A stretch of DNA of 64,000 nt from DATJPY01 sp035506135 (GTDB taxonomy: Bacteria > Myxococcota_A > UBA9160 > PR03), in the NCBI GenBank assembly GCA_035506135.1, contig DATJPY010000112.1, positions 71,122-135,121 of the forward strand, written 5' to 3'. Shown piece by piece: positions 16,050 to 31,419 of this stretch (position 1 is its first letter; each line of letters starts with the position of its first letter). The notes under the pieces are model-generated. The model saw only the letters and a program-made list of their open reading frames with translations, made no database searches and was not told where the DNA came from. Position numbers and translations under genes: made by a program.

Positions 16050-17153
16050 GTGGCGTGGCCGCAGGCGCCGCGACCGGCCGGCGTGTCGGAGCGCGATTGG
16101 CGCGACTGGGTCTGGCAGATGCAGCACCGCATCCGCTCGGCGCGCGAGCTCGAGGCCTTCGCGGCGCCGAGCGACGACGAGCGCCGCGCGATCGAGGCGC
16201 TGGCCGCACGCTTCCGCTTCGTCATCACGCCCTACTACGCCTCGCTGATGGATCCGGCCGACCCCGCCTGCCCGATCCGCCGCCAGGTGGTGCCGCGCGC
16301 GGCCGAGCTCGACGACCCGATCGGCCTCGCCGATCCGCTCGACGAGGTCGCGCACTCGCCCGTGAAGAACGTCGTGCGCGTGTATCCCGATCGCATCGCC
16401 TTCTGCGTGAACAACGAGTGCGCCCTGTACTGCCGCTACTGCCTGCGCAAGCGCATGGTGGGCGAACCCGAGTGGGCGATGAAGCAGCGGGAGCTGGCGG
16501 CCGCGCTCGACTGGATCCGGGCGACCCCGGAGATCCGCGACGTGCTGCTGACGGGCGGCGATCCGCTGGTCTTCTCCGACGACAAGCTGGCGTGGCTGCT
16601 CGGCGAGCTGCGCGCCATCCCGCACGTCGAGGTCGTGCGCCTCGGCACGCGGCTCCCCGTGACGCTCCCGTTCCGCGTCACCGATGCGCTGTGCCGGCTG
16701 CTCGAACGGCATCATCCGATCTGGGTGAACACCCACTTCAACCATCCCAAGGAGCTGACCGCGGAGGCCGCCGAGGCGTGCGACCGGCTCGCGCGCGCCG
16801 GCATCCCGATCGGGAACCAGAGCGTGCTCCTGCGCGGGATCAACGACGACGCGGCGATCATGAAGGAGCTGTGCGAGGGGCTGGTCCGGATGCGCGTGCG
16901 CCCGTACTACTGCTACCAGGCGCAGCGGCTCGAGGGGACCGCGCACTTCCGCGTCCCGATCGAGCGCGGGGTCGAGATCTTCCGATCGCTGCGCGGCCGC
17001 ACCAGCGGCTTCGCCATTCCGCTCTACGTGCTCGACACGCCGCGCGGCAAGGTGCCGCTCTCGCATCCGCACCTGCGCGGGCGCGAGGGCGACGAGGTCC
17101 TGGTCGAGACCTGGGACGGGAGCGTCTGGCGCGAGCTCAATCCGCTGGGCTAG
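16050..17153 (+). CDS. KamA-family radical SAM, PLP-dependent aminomutase-like enzyme
   Basis: A 367-residue protein of the lysine 2,3-aminomutase/EpmB family. C124, C128 and C131 (CALYCRYC) bind the radical SAM 4Fe-4S cluster, and K334 is in the position of the PLP Lys. From memory of Clostridium KamA, Asp293 and Asp330 recognise the lysine side chain. Here the first position reads Gln292 (CYQAQRLEG) while Asp329 is kept (YVLDTPRGK). The substrate may therefore differ from lysine. The gene starts with GTG two bases after the ATP-grasp stop. Alternatives are a beta-lysine pathway for osmolytes or an EF-P modifier; no efp, epmA or ablB lies nearby. Confidence 0.82.
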   Translation: MAWPQAPRPAGVSERDWRDWVWQMQHRIRSARELEAFAAPSDDERRAIEALAARFRFVITPYYASLMDPADPACPIRRQVVPRAAELDDPIGLADPLDEVAHSPVKNVVRVYPDRIAFCVNNECALYCRYCLRKRMVGEPEWAMKQRELAAALDWIRATPEIRDVLLTGGDPLVFSDDKLAWLLGELRAIPHVEVVRLGTRLPVTLPFRVTDALCRLLERHHPIWVNTHFNHPKELTAEAAEACDRLARAGIPIGNQSVLLRGINDDAAIMKELCEGLVRMRVRPYYCYQAQRLEGTAHFRVPIERGVEIFRSLRGRTSGFAIPLYVLDTPRGKVPLSHPHLRGREGDEVLVETWDGSVWRELNPLG

Positions 17154-17220
17154 CCACCGAGACCTACGCACTTTCGTGCTCGCCCGGCCCCTCTGGCATA
17201 CTCGGCCCTCGGGGGGGCAC

Positions 17221-18850
17221 GTGTCGGCCGAGGGGCGCAGTCAGCCCGTCGAGGCAGCGCGGCCGGTCGCGCCGCGCGCTTCCCACGGAACCGCGCGCTT
17301 CGCGGCGCTCGTGGGCCTCGGCATCTTCGCGAGCCGCCTGGCCGGGCTGGTGCGCGAGCGCGCGCTCGCCCACTTCTTCGGGAACTCCGACGTCGCCGAC
17401 GCCTTGAAGGCGGCCTTCCGCATCCCGAACCTGCTGCAGAACCTGTTCGGCGAGGGCGTGCTCTCGGCCTCGTTCATCCCGGTCTACGCCCGCCTGCTGG
17501 CCGAGCGGGACGAGCGGGAGGCGCGCCGGGTGGCAGGCGCGGTCGCCTCGGCCCTCGCTCTCGCGATGAGCGTGCTCGTCCTCGCGGGCGAGCTCGCCAC
17601 CCCGTTCCTGATCGATCTCGTGGCACCCGGCTTCGAGGGCGAGCGTCGCGCGCTCACCATCCAGCTCGTCCGCGTGCTGTTCCCGGGCGTCGCCCTGCTC
17701 GTGATGTCCGCCTGGTGCCTCGGCATCCTGAACAGCCACCGGCGCTTCTTCCTCTCCTACGCGGCGCCCGTGATCTGGAACGCCGCGATCATCGCCGCGC
17801 TGCTCGCGTTCGGCGGCACGACCGGCGCGTCGGACCTCGCGGTGCGGGTGGCCTGGGCGGCCGTGGTCGGGAGCGCGGCGCAGCTCCTCGTCCAGCTCCC
17901 GCGCACGCTGCGCCTCGCCGGACGCCTCCCGCTCGGGGTGGGAGCGCGCGACCCCGCGGTGCAGAGCGTGTTCCGGAACTTCACGCCGGCCTTCGTGAGC
18001 CGCGGGGTGCTGCAGATCAGCGCCTACGTCGACCAGGTCCTGGCCAGCCTGCTTCCGCTCGGCGCCGTGGCCGCGCTCGGCTACGCGCAGACGCTCTACA
18101 CGCTCCCGGTCAGCCTGTTCGGCATGTCGATCACGGCCGCGGAGCTCCCGTTCATGTCGAGCGCGCTCGGCAGCGAGGACGAGATCGCGCGCGAGCTGCG
18201 CGCCCGCCTCGAGGCTGCGATGCGGCGCGTGGCGTTCTTCATCGTCCCCTCCGCGATGGCCTTCGCCGCGCTCGGCGACGTGATCACCGCGGCGGTCTAC
18301 CAGACGGGTCGATTCGGCGCGGACGACGTGAGGTACGTCTGGGGCATCCTGGCCGGCTCCGCCGTCGGACTGCTCGCGTCGACGCTCGCCCGGCTCTTCG
18401 CGGCGACGTACTACGCGCTGCGCGACACCCGGACCCCCCTGCGCTTCGCCTGCGTGCGGCTGGCGGCGACGCTGGCGCTCGGCGTCCTCTTCGCCTTCGA
18501 GGTGCCGCCGCTCCTCGGCCTCGCACCGCGCTGGGGCGCGGCGGGGCTCACGCTCTCCGCCGGGCTCGCGGGCTGGCTCGAGCTCGCGCTGCTGCGGCGC
18601 GCGCTCGGCCGCCGAATCGGTCGAGCTCATCTCCCACTCGGGCTCCTGGGGAAGCTCTGGGCAGCGGCGGTGGTCGCCGCCGCCGTGGGTCGCGCGCTCG
18701 AGCACGCCCTGCCGGCGGCGCATCCCGTGATCACCGCGGCCGCGGTGCTGACGCCCTTCGCCGCGCTCTACGTGACGGCCACCTTCGCGCTCGGCGTTCC
18801 CGAGGCGCGCGCTCTCTGGGCGCGGACGCTCTCGCGCGTGGCCGGCGGCC

Positions 18851-18858
<8 letters not shown>
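17221..18858 (+). CDS. murJ: Lipid II flippase MurJ
   Basis: A 545-residue polytopic membrane protein (about 14 helices) of the MviN/MurJ family, which moves lipid II across the inner membrane. The N-terminal LVGLGIFASRLAGLVRERAL and the AFRIPNLLQNLFGEGVLSASFIPVYA segment are diagnostic. I placed the start at GTG 17221, after a G-rich ribosome site and a CATACT -10-like hexamer (17197-17202); a GTG at 17176 would add 15 residues lacking family similarity. The 3' end overlaps the hydantoinase start by 8 bases. Confidence 0.92.
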
Positions 18859-22509
<3,651 letters not shown>

Positions 22510-22513
<4 letters not shown>

Positions 22514-22538
22514 AGCCGTGGGCTCGGCGCCCTAGTTT
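22510..22538 (+). promoter_or_regulatory. Sigma70-like promoter of the tRNA-Lys/tRNA-Leu pair
   Basis: TTGAAG, 17 bases, TAGTTT. The -35 overlaps the TGA of the hydantoinase gene. Predicted transcription start is at about 22545, which is the first base of tRNA-Lys. Confidence 0.6.
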
Positions 22539-22544
22539 GCATCC

Positions 22545-22617
22545 GGGCGCGTAGCTCAATTGGCAGAGCAAGGGACTCTTAATCCCTAGGTTCGGGGTTC
22601 GACTCCCCGCGCGCTCA
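22545..22617 (+). tRNA. tRNA-Lys (anticodon CTT)
   Basis: A 73-base cloverleaf: acceptor GGGCGCG pairs with CGCGCTC (one G-T pair), the D arm begins GCTCAATTGG, the anticodon loop ACTCTTAATC carries CTT, and the T arm contains GGTTCGACTC. The discriminator is A and no CCA is encoded. Only one base separates it from tRNA-Leu. Confidence 0.95.
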
Positions 22618-22618
22618 C

Positions 22619-22702
22619 GCCGGGGTGGCGGAACTGGCAGACGCGGTGGCCTTAGGAGCCACCGTCCGAGAGGACGTGCAGGTTCGAGTCCTGTCCCCGG
22701 CA
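22619..22702 (+). tRNA. tRNA-Leu (anticodon TAG)
   Basis: An 84-base class II tRNA: acceptor GCCGGGG/CCCCGGC, anticodon loop CTTAGGA with TAG, a long variable arm (GTCCGAGAGGAC region) and a normal T arm. The discriminator A is followed by CCG, so CCA is not encoded. Confidence 0.95.
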
Positions 22703-22711
22703 CCGGCTTCC

Positions 22712-22739
22712 GCGCCCCTCCGCCACGAGCGTGGGGCGC
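22712..22739 (+). terminator. Hairpin between tRNA-Leu and tig
   Basis: Outer stem GCGCC/GGCGC and inner stem CCAC-GAGC-GTGG, with an unpaired C-rich left bulge. The position suits termination of the tRNA transcript, but there is no T-run. Confidence 0.35.
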
Positions 22740-22761
22740 ATCCCATCCGACAGAGGACCCG

Positions 22762-24084
22762 ATGACGGCCGAATCCGCGAGCGCAGGCGAGCTCCACGTG
22801 GAGGCCCGCGAGGACGGGCCGGTCGCGCGCCGGCTCGAGGTGCGCGTTCCCGCGGCGCGCGTGGCGGCGGCCTTCGCGCGCGCCTATCGCGAGATCGGAA
22901 AGACGGCCCGGGTGCGCGGGTTCCGGCCCGGGCGGACTCCCGTCTCCGTGCTCCGCCGGCTCTACGGCGCTGCGGTGGCCGAGGACGTCGAGCGGGCCCT
23001 GGTGGCGGAGACGCTCCCGGCGGCCCTCGAGCAGAGCAGCATCGTGCCGGTCTCGGATCCCTCGGTCGACGCGGACCACCCCGAGGAGTCCGCTCCCTTC
23101 GTCTACCGCGCGCGGATCGAGGTGAAGCCGAGCTTCGCGCTCGGCGACGTGAAGGGGCTCCCCGCGAAGCGCATCTCGGCCGCCGTCGGCGAGGAGGACG
23201 TGGAGCGCGAGCTCGAGGCGCTCCGCCAGCGCCACGCTCCGCTGATCGAGGAGCCCGAGGCGACTCCGACCGCCAACGGCCACCTCGTGACGCTCGACTA
23301 CACCGGCCGAATCGGCGGCCAGATGTTCGAGGGCGGCAGCGCCCGCGACCTGACCGTGGAGCTCGGCTCGGGCCGGCTGCCGCCGGGCTTCGAGGAGCAG
23401 CTCGCCGGCGCGCGCGCCGGCGAGGAGCGCACCGTCCGGGTGCGCTTCCCGGACGACTTCGCCAACCCGGCGCTCGCTGGGCAGGAGGCCGAGTTCGCGG
23501 TGCGCGTCGTCTCCGTGCGTCGCCGCGAGCTGCCAGCGCTCGACGACGAGTTCGCCAAGGACCTCGGCGACTTCGAGTCGCTCGCGCAGGTGCGTGCGCG
23601 GATCCGGGAGAGCCTCGAGCGCGCGCGCGAGCAGCGCGCGCGCTCGGAGCTGCGCCGAACGCTCCTCGACGCGCTGATCGAGCGCGTGCCGTTCGAGGTT
23701 CCGAGCGGGCTGGTGCACGAGCGCCTCCACCGGCGCCTGCACTCGGCGCGCCACGAGCTCGAAGAGCGCTCGCTGCGCCGCGATCTGCTCGAGCGCCAGC
23801 TCGCGCACTGGGAGGAGGAGTGGCGGCCCGCGATCGAGCGGGAGGTGCGCGAGGAGTGGCTGCTGCAGGAGGTCGCTCGCGAGCAGGGCTTCGCGGTCGA
23901 CGATCCGGACGTCGAGCGCCACCTCGCGAAGCTCGCGGAGGAGCAGGGGAGCGACGCGGCCCGCCTGCTCAAGGCGTATCGCCAGGCGGGCGCGCTCGAG
24001 GCTGTGCGGGAGCGGCTGCTGGAGGACAAGGCCGTTGAATTCCTGCTCGCCGAGGCTAAGGTCGAGGACGCCGCCGGCCCCTGA
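22762..24084 (+). CDS. tig: Trigger factor
   Basis: A 440-residue ribosome-bound chaperone and prolyl isomerase. The ribosome-binding signature reads GFRPGRTP (about 53-60) in the N-terminal domain. A FKBP-like PPIase domain follows near 160-245 (VTLDYTGRIGGQMFEGG), then the long helical C-terminal chaperone arms. Length matches the family (430-450). It precedes clpP-clpX-lon, the widespread bacterial arrangement linking folding of new chains to proteolysis. The ATG follows AGAGGA. Confidence 0.96.
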   Translation: MTAESASAGELHVEAREDGPVARRLEVRVPAARVAAAFARAYREIGKTARVRGFRPGRTPVSVLRRLYGAAVAEDVERALVAETLPAALEQSSIVPVSDPSVDADHPEESAPFVYRARIEVKPSFALGDVKGLPAKRISAAVGEEDVERELEALRQRHAPLIEEPEATPTANGHLVTLDYTGRIGGQMFEGGSARDLTVELGSGRLPPGFEEQLAGARAGEERTVRVRFPDDFANPALAGQEAEFAVRVVSVRRRELPALDDEFAKDLGDFESLAQVRARIRESLERAREQRARSELRRTLLDALIERVPFEVPSGLVHERLHRRLHSARHELEERSLRRDLLERQLAHWEEEWRPAIEREVREEWLLQEVAREQGFAVDDPDVERHLAKLAEEQGSDAARLLKAYRQAGALEAVRERLLEDKAVEFLLAEAKVEDAAGP

Positions 24085-24128
24085 GGGTCGCGGTCCCAGC
24101 CCCCCGGCGAGCGCGCGACCCGACCTGA

Positions 24129-24146
24129 GGAGCCTCGGAAGGCTCC
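24129..24146. other. Small hairpin in the tig-clpP gap
   Basis: GGAGCC-TCGGAA-GGCTCC, a 6-bp stem 45 bases after the tig stop. No T-run. It might attenuate read-through or protect an mRNA end; weak evidence. Confidence 0.25.
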
Positions 24147-24192
24147 GCCGTGGTGTCTGTGATCGCGGAACGTGCGGAGAGCGGAGCGACCG

Positions 24193-24818
24193 ATGCCTCT
24201 GATCCCGATGGTGATCGAGCAGAGCCCGCGCGGCGAGCGCGCGTACGACATCTACTCGCGGCTGCTGAAGGAGCGGATCATCTTCCTGGGCAGCCCGATC
24301 GACGACGACGTCGCCAACCTGATCATCGCCCAGCTCCTCTTCCTCGAGGCCGAAGACCCGGAGAAGACGGTCCATCTCTACATCAACTCACCCGGGGGGT
24401 CGGTGACTGCGGGTCTCGCCATCTACGATACGATGCAGTACGTGCGTCCCCAGGTGGCCACGATCTGCCTCGGCCAGGCCGCCTCGATGGCTGCCTGGCT
24501 GCTCGCCGCGGGCTCGCCGGGCAAGCGCATGTGCCTCCCCAACTCCCGCATCATGATCCACCAGCCGATGGGCGGATTTCAGGGGCAGGCAACCGACGTC
24601 GACATCCAGGCGCGGGAGATCCTGAAGCTGCGCCAGCGCATGAACGAGATCCTCGCGGGACACGTCGGCAAGTCGGTCGAGCAGATCGCCAAGGACACGG
24701 AGCGCGACTACTATCTGTCGGGGGAAGAGGCCCTCGCGTACGGAGTCATCGACCAGGTGGTGGCGCGCCGCGCGCTGCCGACCGAGGAGGTGATTCGGGC
24801 GGCCGGAGGCAAGCGATC

Positions 24819-24822
<4 letters not shown>
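24193..24822 (+). CDS. clpP: ATP-dependent Clp protease proteolytic subunit
   Basis: A 209-residue serine protease that forms tetradecameric barrels and degrades substrates fed by ClpX. Catalytic S98 in [12 protein letters not shown]123 in MIHQPMGG and D172 in DTERD match the E. coli triad shifted by one residue. The ATG giving [10 protein letters not shown] is the standard ClpP start; the frame is open seven codons further upstream. The stop overlaps clpX as GTGA. Confidence 0.98.
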
Positions 24823-26069
<1,247 letters not shown>

Positions 26070-26072
26070 TCC

Positions 26073-28544
<2,472 letters not shown>

Positions 28545-28590
28545 CGAGGCGATGCGATCGCCAGCATCGGCCAGCGCTCGCGGAGCGAGC

Positions 28591-28619
28591 GCGCGCAGCG
28601 AGCCGAAGGCGAGCGAAGT
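28591..28619 (+). repeat. Dispersed repeat, copy C (partial core), upstream of tRNA-Val
   Basis: These 29 bases are identical to the core of copy B at 20691-20719. They are preceded by another hairpin, CGCTCGC-GGA-GCGAGCG (28575-28591), which takes the place of the hairpin in copy B. The downstream third of the repeat is missing: the match stops 8 bases before the tRNA gene. Confidence 0.75.
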
Positions 28620-28627
28620 CAACAGAC

Positions 28628-28703
28628 GGGCGCGTAGCTCAGCTGGGAGAGCACCTGGTTTACACCCAGGGGGTCGGCGGTTCGATCCCGTCCGCGCCCA
28701 CCA
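28628..28703 (+). tRNA. tRNA-Val (anticodon TAC)
   Basis: A 76-base gene including encoded CCA (28701-28703). Acceptor GGGCGCG/CGCGCCC, anticodon stem CCTGG/CCAGG with loop TTTACAC giving TAC, T arm GCGGTTCGATCCCGT. The next gene (SulP) starts 20 bases later. No convincing separate promoter was found between the repeat and the tRNA. Confidence 0.95.
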
Positions 28704-28723
28704 AGGAAGTCGGGTAGCGAGCG

Positions 28724-30418
28724 TTGGCGACCCCGTTCGATCCGTCCTACACGACGCGACTCGAGCCCAAGTCGATCACGCTGCTGCGCCTCGGCTACTC
28801 CTTCGAGCAGTTCGCGCGCGATGCGGTGGCCGGGCTGGTGGTCGCCGTGGTGGCGCTGCCGCTGGCGATCGCGCTCGCGATCGCGTCGGGCGTGAAGCCC
28901 GAGCAGGGCCTGTACACGGCGATCGTCGGGGGCTTCCTGATCTCGGCGCTCGGCGGGAGCCGGGTCCAGATCGGCGGTCCCACCGGCGCCTTCATCGTGC
29001 TCGTCTACGGGGTCGTGCAGCAGCACGGGTACGCGGGGCTGGCGATCGCGACGATGATGGCCGGCGTCCTCCTGATCGTGATGGGCATGGCGCGGCTCGG
29101 GTCGGTGATCCAGTTCGTGCCGTATCCGGTGACCGTCGGCTTCACCTCCGGCATCGCGCTCCTGATCGCCGTCTCGCAGGGGCGCGATCTTCTCGGGCTG
29201 CAGATGGACGTGGTGCCCGCCGCCTTCCTCGAGAAGCTCAGGGCCTACGGCGGCGCGCTCGCGACCTGGAACCCGTGGGCAGTCGCGGTGGCGCTGGGCT
29301 CGCTGGCGATCGTCCAGCTCTGGCCGCGGCTCAGCCACCGCATCCCCGGTCCGTTCGTGGCGCTGCTCGGCGCGACGGCGCTGGTGCAGGGCCTGCACCT
29401 TCCCGTCGACACGATCGCGACCCGCTTCGGCGCCGTCCCGCACGGGCTGCCCGCGCCGTCGATCCCGCTGATCGATGCCGCCGCGGTGCGCGATCTCGCG
29501 GGGAGCGCGCTGGCGATCGCGCTGCTTGCGGCCATCGAGTCGCTCCTCTCTGCAGTCGTCGCCGACGGCATGCTCGGCACCCGGCACCGGCCGAACATGG
29601 AGCTCGTGGCGCAGGGCGTCGCCAACCTCGTGTCGCCGATCTTCGGCGGGATCCCCGCCACTGGTGCGATCGCGCGCACGGCGACGAACGTGCGGAGCGG
29701 CGGTCGCACGCCGGTCGCCGGCATGATCCACGCGCTCGCCCTGCTCGCGATCCTGCTCTTCTTCGGAAAGTGGGCCGAGTGGATCCCGATCCCGGCGCTC
29801 GCCGGCATCCTGCTCGTGATCGCGTGGAACATGAGCGAGTGGCGGCGCTTCGTGCAGCTCTTCCGGATGCCGCGAAGCGACGTGCTCGTGCTGCTGACCA
29901 CCTTCCTGCTCACGGTGCTCGTCGATCTCACGGTGGCGCTGCAGACCGGGATCGTGCTCGCGGCGCTGCTCTTCATGCGGCGGATGGCCACGCTGTCCCA
30001 GGCCGGCTACGTGACGCGGATGCTCTCGGAGGAGGACGACCCGAACGATCCCCTCGCCATCGCGCGCCGCGAGGTGCCGCCGGGTGTCGAGGTCTTCGAG
30101 GTGCAGGGAGCGCTCTTCTTCGGCGCGGCGACCAAGTTCCGCGACTCGATCCAGCAGGTCGAAGCACCGGCGCGGGTCCTGATCGTGCGCCTGCGCAGCG
30201 TGATCGCGATCGACGCGAGCGGGCTCCACGAGCTCGAGCAGCTCTGTGCCGACAGCGCGCGCGGCGGGACCCGCATCGTCCTCTCGGGTGTCCACGCGCA
30301 GCCGCTGGTCGCGCTCGAGCGGAGCGGCCTGCTCGAGCGGATCGGCGCCGAGAACGTCTGCCCCGACATCGACGCCGCACTCGCGCGCGCGCGCGCGCTG
30401 GTGCACGCCCCGGCCTGA
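28724..30418 (+). CDS. SulP-family anion transporter with STAS domain
   Basis: A 564-residue membrane protein. About 12-14 helices span residues 20-420, with the SulP signature region near GLVVAVVALPLAIALAIASG and the conserved GGSRVQIGGPTGAF loop. A cytoplasmic STAS domain occupies about 445-555 (LRSVIAIDASGLHELEQL). Known members carry sulfate, bicarbonate or C4-dicarboxylates; nothing adjacent points to one. The start must be TTG 28724 or later because an in-frame TAG lies at 28715-28717; AAGGAAG lies 14 bases upstream, a long spacing. Confidence 0.88.
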   Translation: MATPFDPSYTTRLEPKSITLLRLGYSFEQFARDAVAGLVVAVVALPLAIALAIASGVKPEQGLYTAIVGGFLISALGGSRVQIGGPTGAFIVLVYGVVQQHGYAGLAIATMMAGVLLIVMGMARLGSVIQFVPYPVTVGFTSGIALLIAVSQGRDLLGLQMDVVPAAFLEKLRAYGGALATWNPWAVAVALGSLAIVQLWPRLSHRIPGPFVALLGATALVQGLHLPVDTIATRFGAVPHGLPAPSIPLIDAAAVRDLAGSALAIALLAAIESLLSAVVADGMLGTRHRPNMELVAQGVANLVSPIFGGIPATGAIARTATNVRSGGRTPVAGMIHALALLAILLFFGKWAEWIPIPALAGILLVIAWNMSEWRRFVQLFRMPRSDVLVLLTTFLLTVLVDLTVALQTGIVLAALLFMRRMATLSQAGYVTRMLSEEDDPNDPLAIARREVPPGVEVFEVQGALFFGAATKFRDSIQQVEAPARVLIVRLRSVIAIDASGLHELEQLCADSARGGTRIVLSGVHAQPLVALERSGLLERIGAENVCPDIDAALARARALVHAPA

Positions 30419-30570
30419 TCGGCTTCGTCCCGCGCGGTCCGCGGATCGGGGCCTGCCCGGCGTTCTGGTGGGACCCGTGGGACGATCCTCCGGTCGGGCC
30501 GCCAGCGCCGGGATGACGCGGGGGCTCCCCTCTGCGATACACTCGAAATTTCGCTGAGGAGGATCCCCCG

Positions 30571-31221
30571 ATGAGCCAGATCCCGCCGGCCGGGACGCCG
30601 GCCAAGGAGTTCTTCGAGCGCTTCGTGCCCGAGGCGTTCGCTGCCAACCCGATTCCGGACGACGCCAAGCAGGTCGACGTGATGCTCGGCGTACGTCTCG
30701 AGGGCGACGGCGGCGGCGAGTGGCGCTTCCATCTGAAGCAGGGCGAGCTCCAGGTCGCTCCGGGCGCGACGGAGGACGCCGCCTTCACCGTGATCCAGAG
30801 CGTCGTCGACTGGCGCGGCGCGCTCTGGGAGGGGCGCGGCGGCCCGGTCGGCCGGCTGTCGCAGACGATCTTCCAGTCCGGCGCGGGTGGCGGGGCCTCG
30901 GGTGGCGCGAGCGCGCCGAGCGTGCTCGGCACGCTGAACGCGCTCCAGGCTCTGCGCGGCGTGATCAAGATGGTGGTGATGGGCGACAAGGGCGGCGACT
31001 GGGCGGTCGCGGTCAAGCTCGGTCCGGGCCCCGTGCCGGCGCAGCCCACCACGACCGTGTCGATCACGGCCGACGATGCCGCCGCGCTCGAGCGCGGCGA
31101 GCTCGATCCGATGCAGGCCTTCATGGCGGGCCGGATCCAGGTGGCCGGCGACATCTCGCTGCTGATGCAGATGCAGGCCGCGCAGATGCAGGCCGCCGCC
31201 TCACAGCCCGGCAAGGCGTGA
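30571..31221 (+). CDS. SCP2 sterol-binding-like domain protein
   Basis: A 216-residue soluble protein. The pattern of a VRLEGDGGGEWRFHLKQGELQV strand pair, a middle Gly/Ala/Ser-rich loop (about 108-120) and a C-terminal DPMQAFMAGRIQVAGDISLLMQMQ helix is that of SCP2-like lipid carriers; the last motif is the most telling. Such proteins bind sterols, fatty acyl-CoA or similar ligands. A strong AGGAGGATC site precedes the ATG, and a weak -10 (TACACT, 30538-30543) lies upstream. It could work with lipid enzymes elsewhere; no direct operon partner is present. Confidence 0.78.
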   Translation: MSQIPPAGTPAKEFFERFVPEAFAANPIPDDAKQVDVMLGVRLEGDGGGEWRFHLKQGELQVAPGATEDAAFTVIQSVVDWRGALWEGRGGPVGRLSQTIFQSGAGGGASGGASAPSVLGTLNALQALRGVIKMVVMGDKGGDWAVAVKLGPGPVPAQPTTTVSITADDAAALERGELDPMQAFMAGRIQVAGDISLLMQMQAAQMQAAASQPGKA

Positions 31222-31226
31222 TCGTT

Positions 31227-31255
31227 TTGCGGGCCGGGCCGAAGTCGGCTAACCC
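31227..31255 (+). promoter_or_regulatory. Candidate promoter of tRNA-Asp
   Basis: TTGCGG, 17 bases, TAACCC, starting six bases after the SCP2 stop. The same -35 hexamer and spacing occur before the tRNA-Val/Arg pair at 60204. Confidence 0.5.
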
Positions 31256-31282
31256 CTGCGGCCGCGATCGAGCCGGGAGCGC

Positions 31283-31359
31283 GGGGCGGTAGTTCAACTG
31301 GTTAGAGCGCCGGCCTGTCACGTCGGAGGTTGCGGGTTCGAGTCCCGTCCGCCCCGCCA
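31283..31359 (+). tRNA. tRNA-Asp (anticodon GTC)
   Basis: A 77-base gene including encoded CCA (31357-31359). Acceptor GGGGCGG/CCGCCCC, D arm GTTCAACTGGTTAGAGC, anticodon loop CTGTCAC carrying GTC, T arm GCGGGTTCGAGTCCCGT. The discriminator is G, as usual for tRNA-Asp. Confidence 0.96.
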
Positions 31360-31419
31360 CCCGCGCCGCGGCACGCAGTACCCTTGTCGAGAGCCGGCGC
31401 ATCCCAGAAGCTCGGGTCC

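Noticed and set aside
28552..28703. Repeat next to tRNA-Val as an attachment site of an integrated element
   Set aside because: There is no integrase, and no second copy of the tRNA 3' end was noticed nearby; the flanking genes are housekeeping genes or a transporter.
30419..30570. Riboswitch or small RNA between the SulP and SCP2 genes
   Set aside because: I saw no strong stem or known motif; only a weak -10 and a clear ribosome site.
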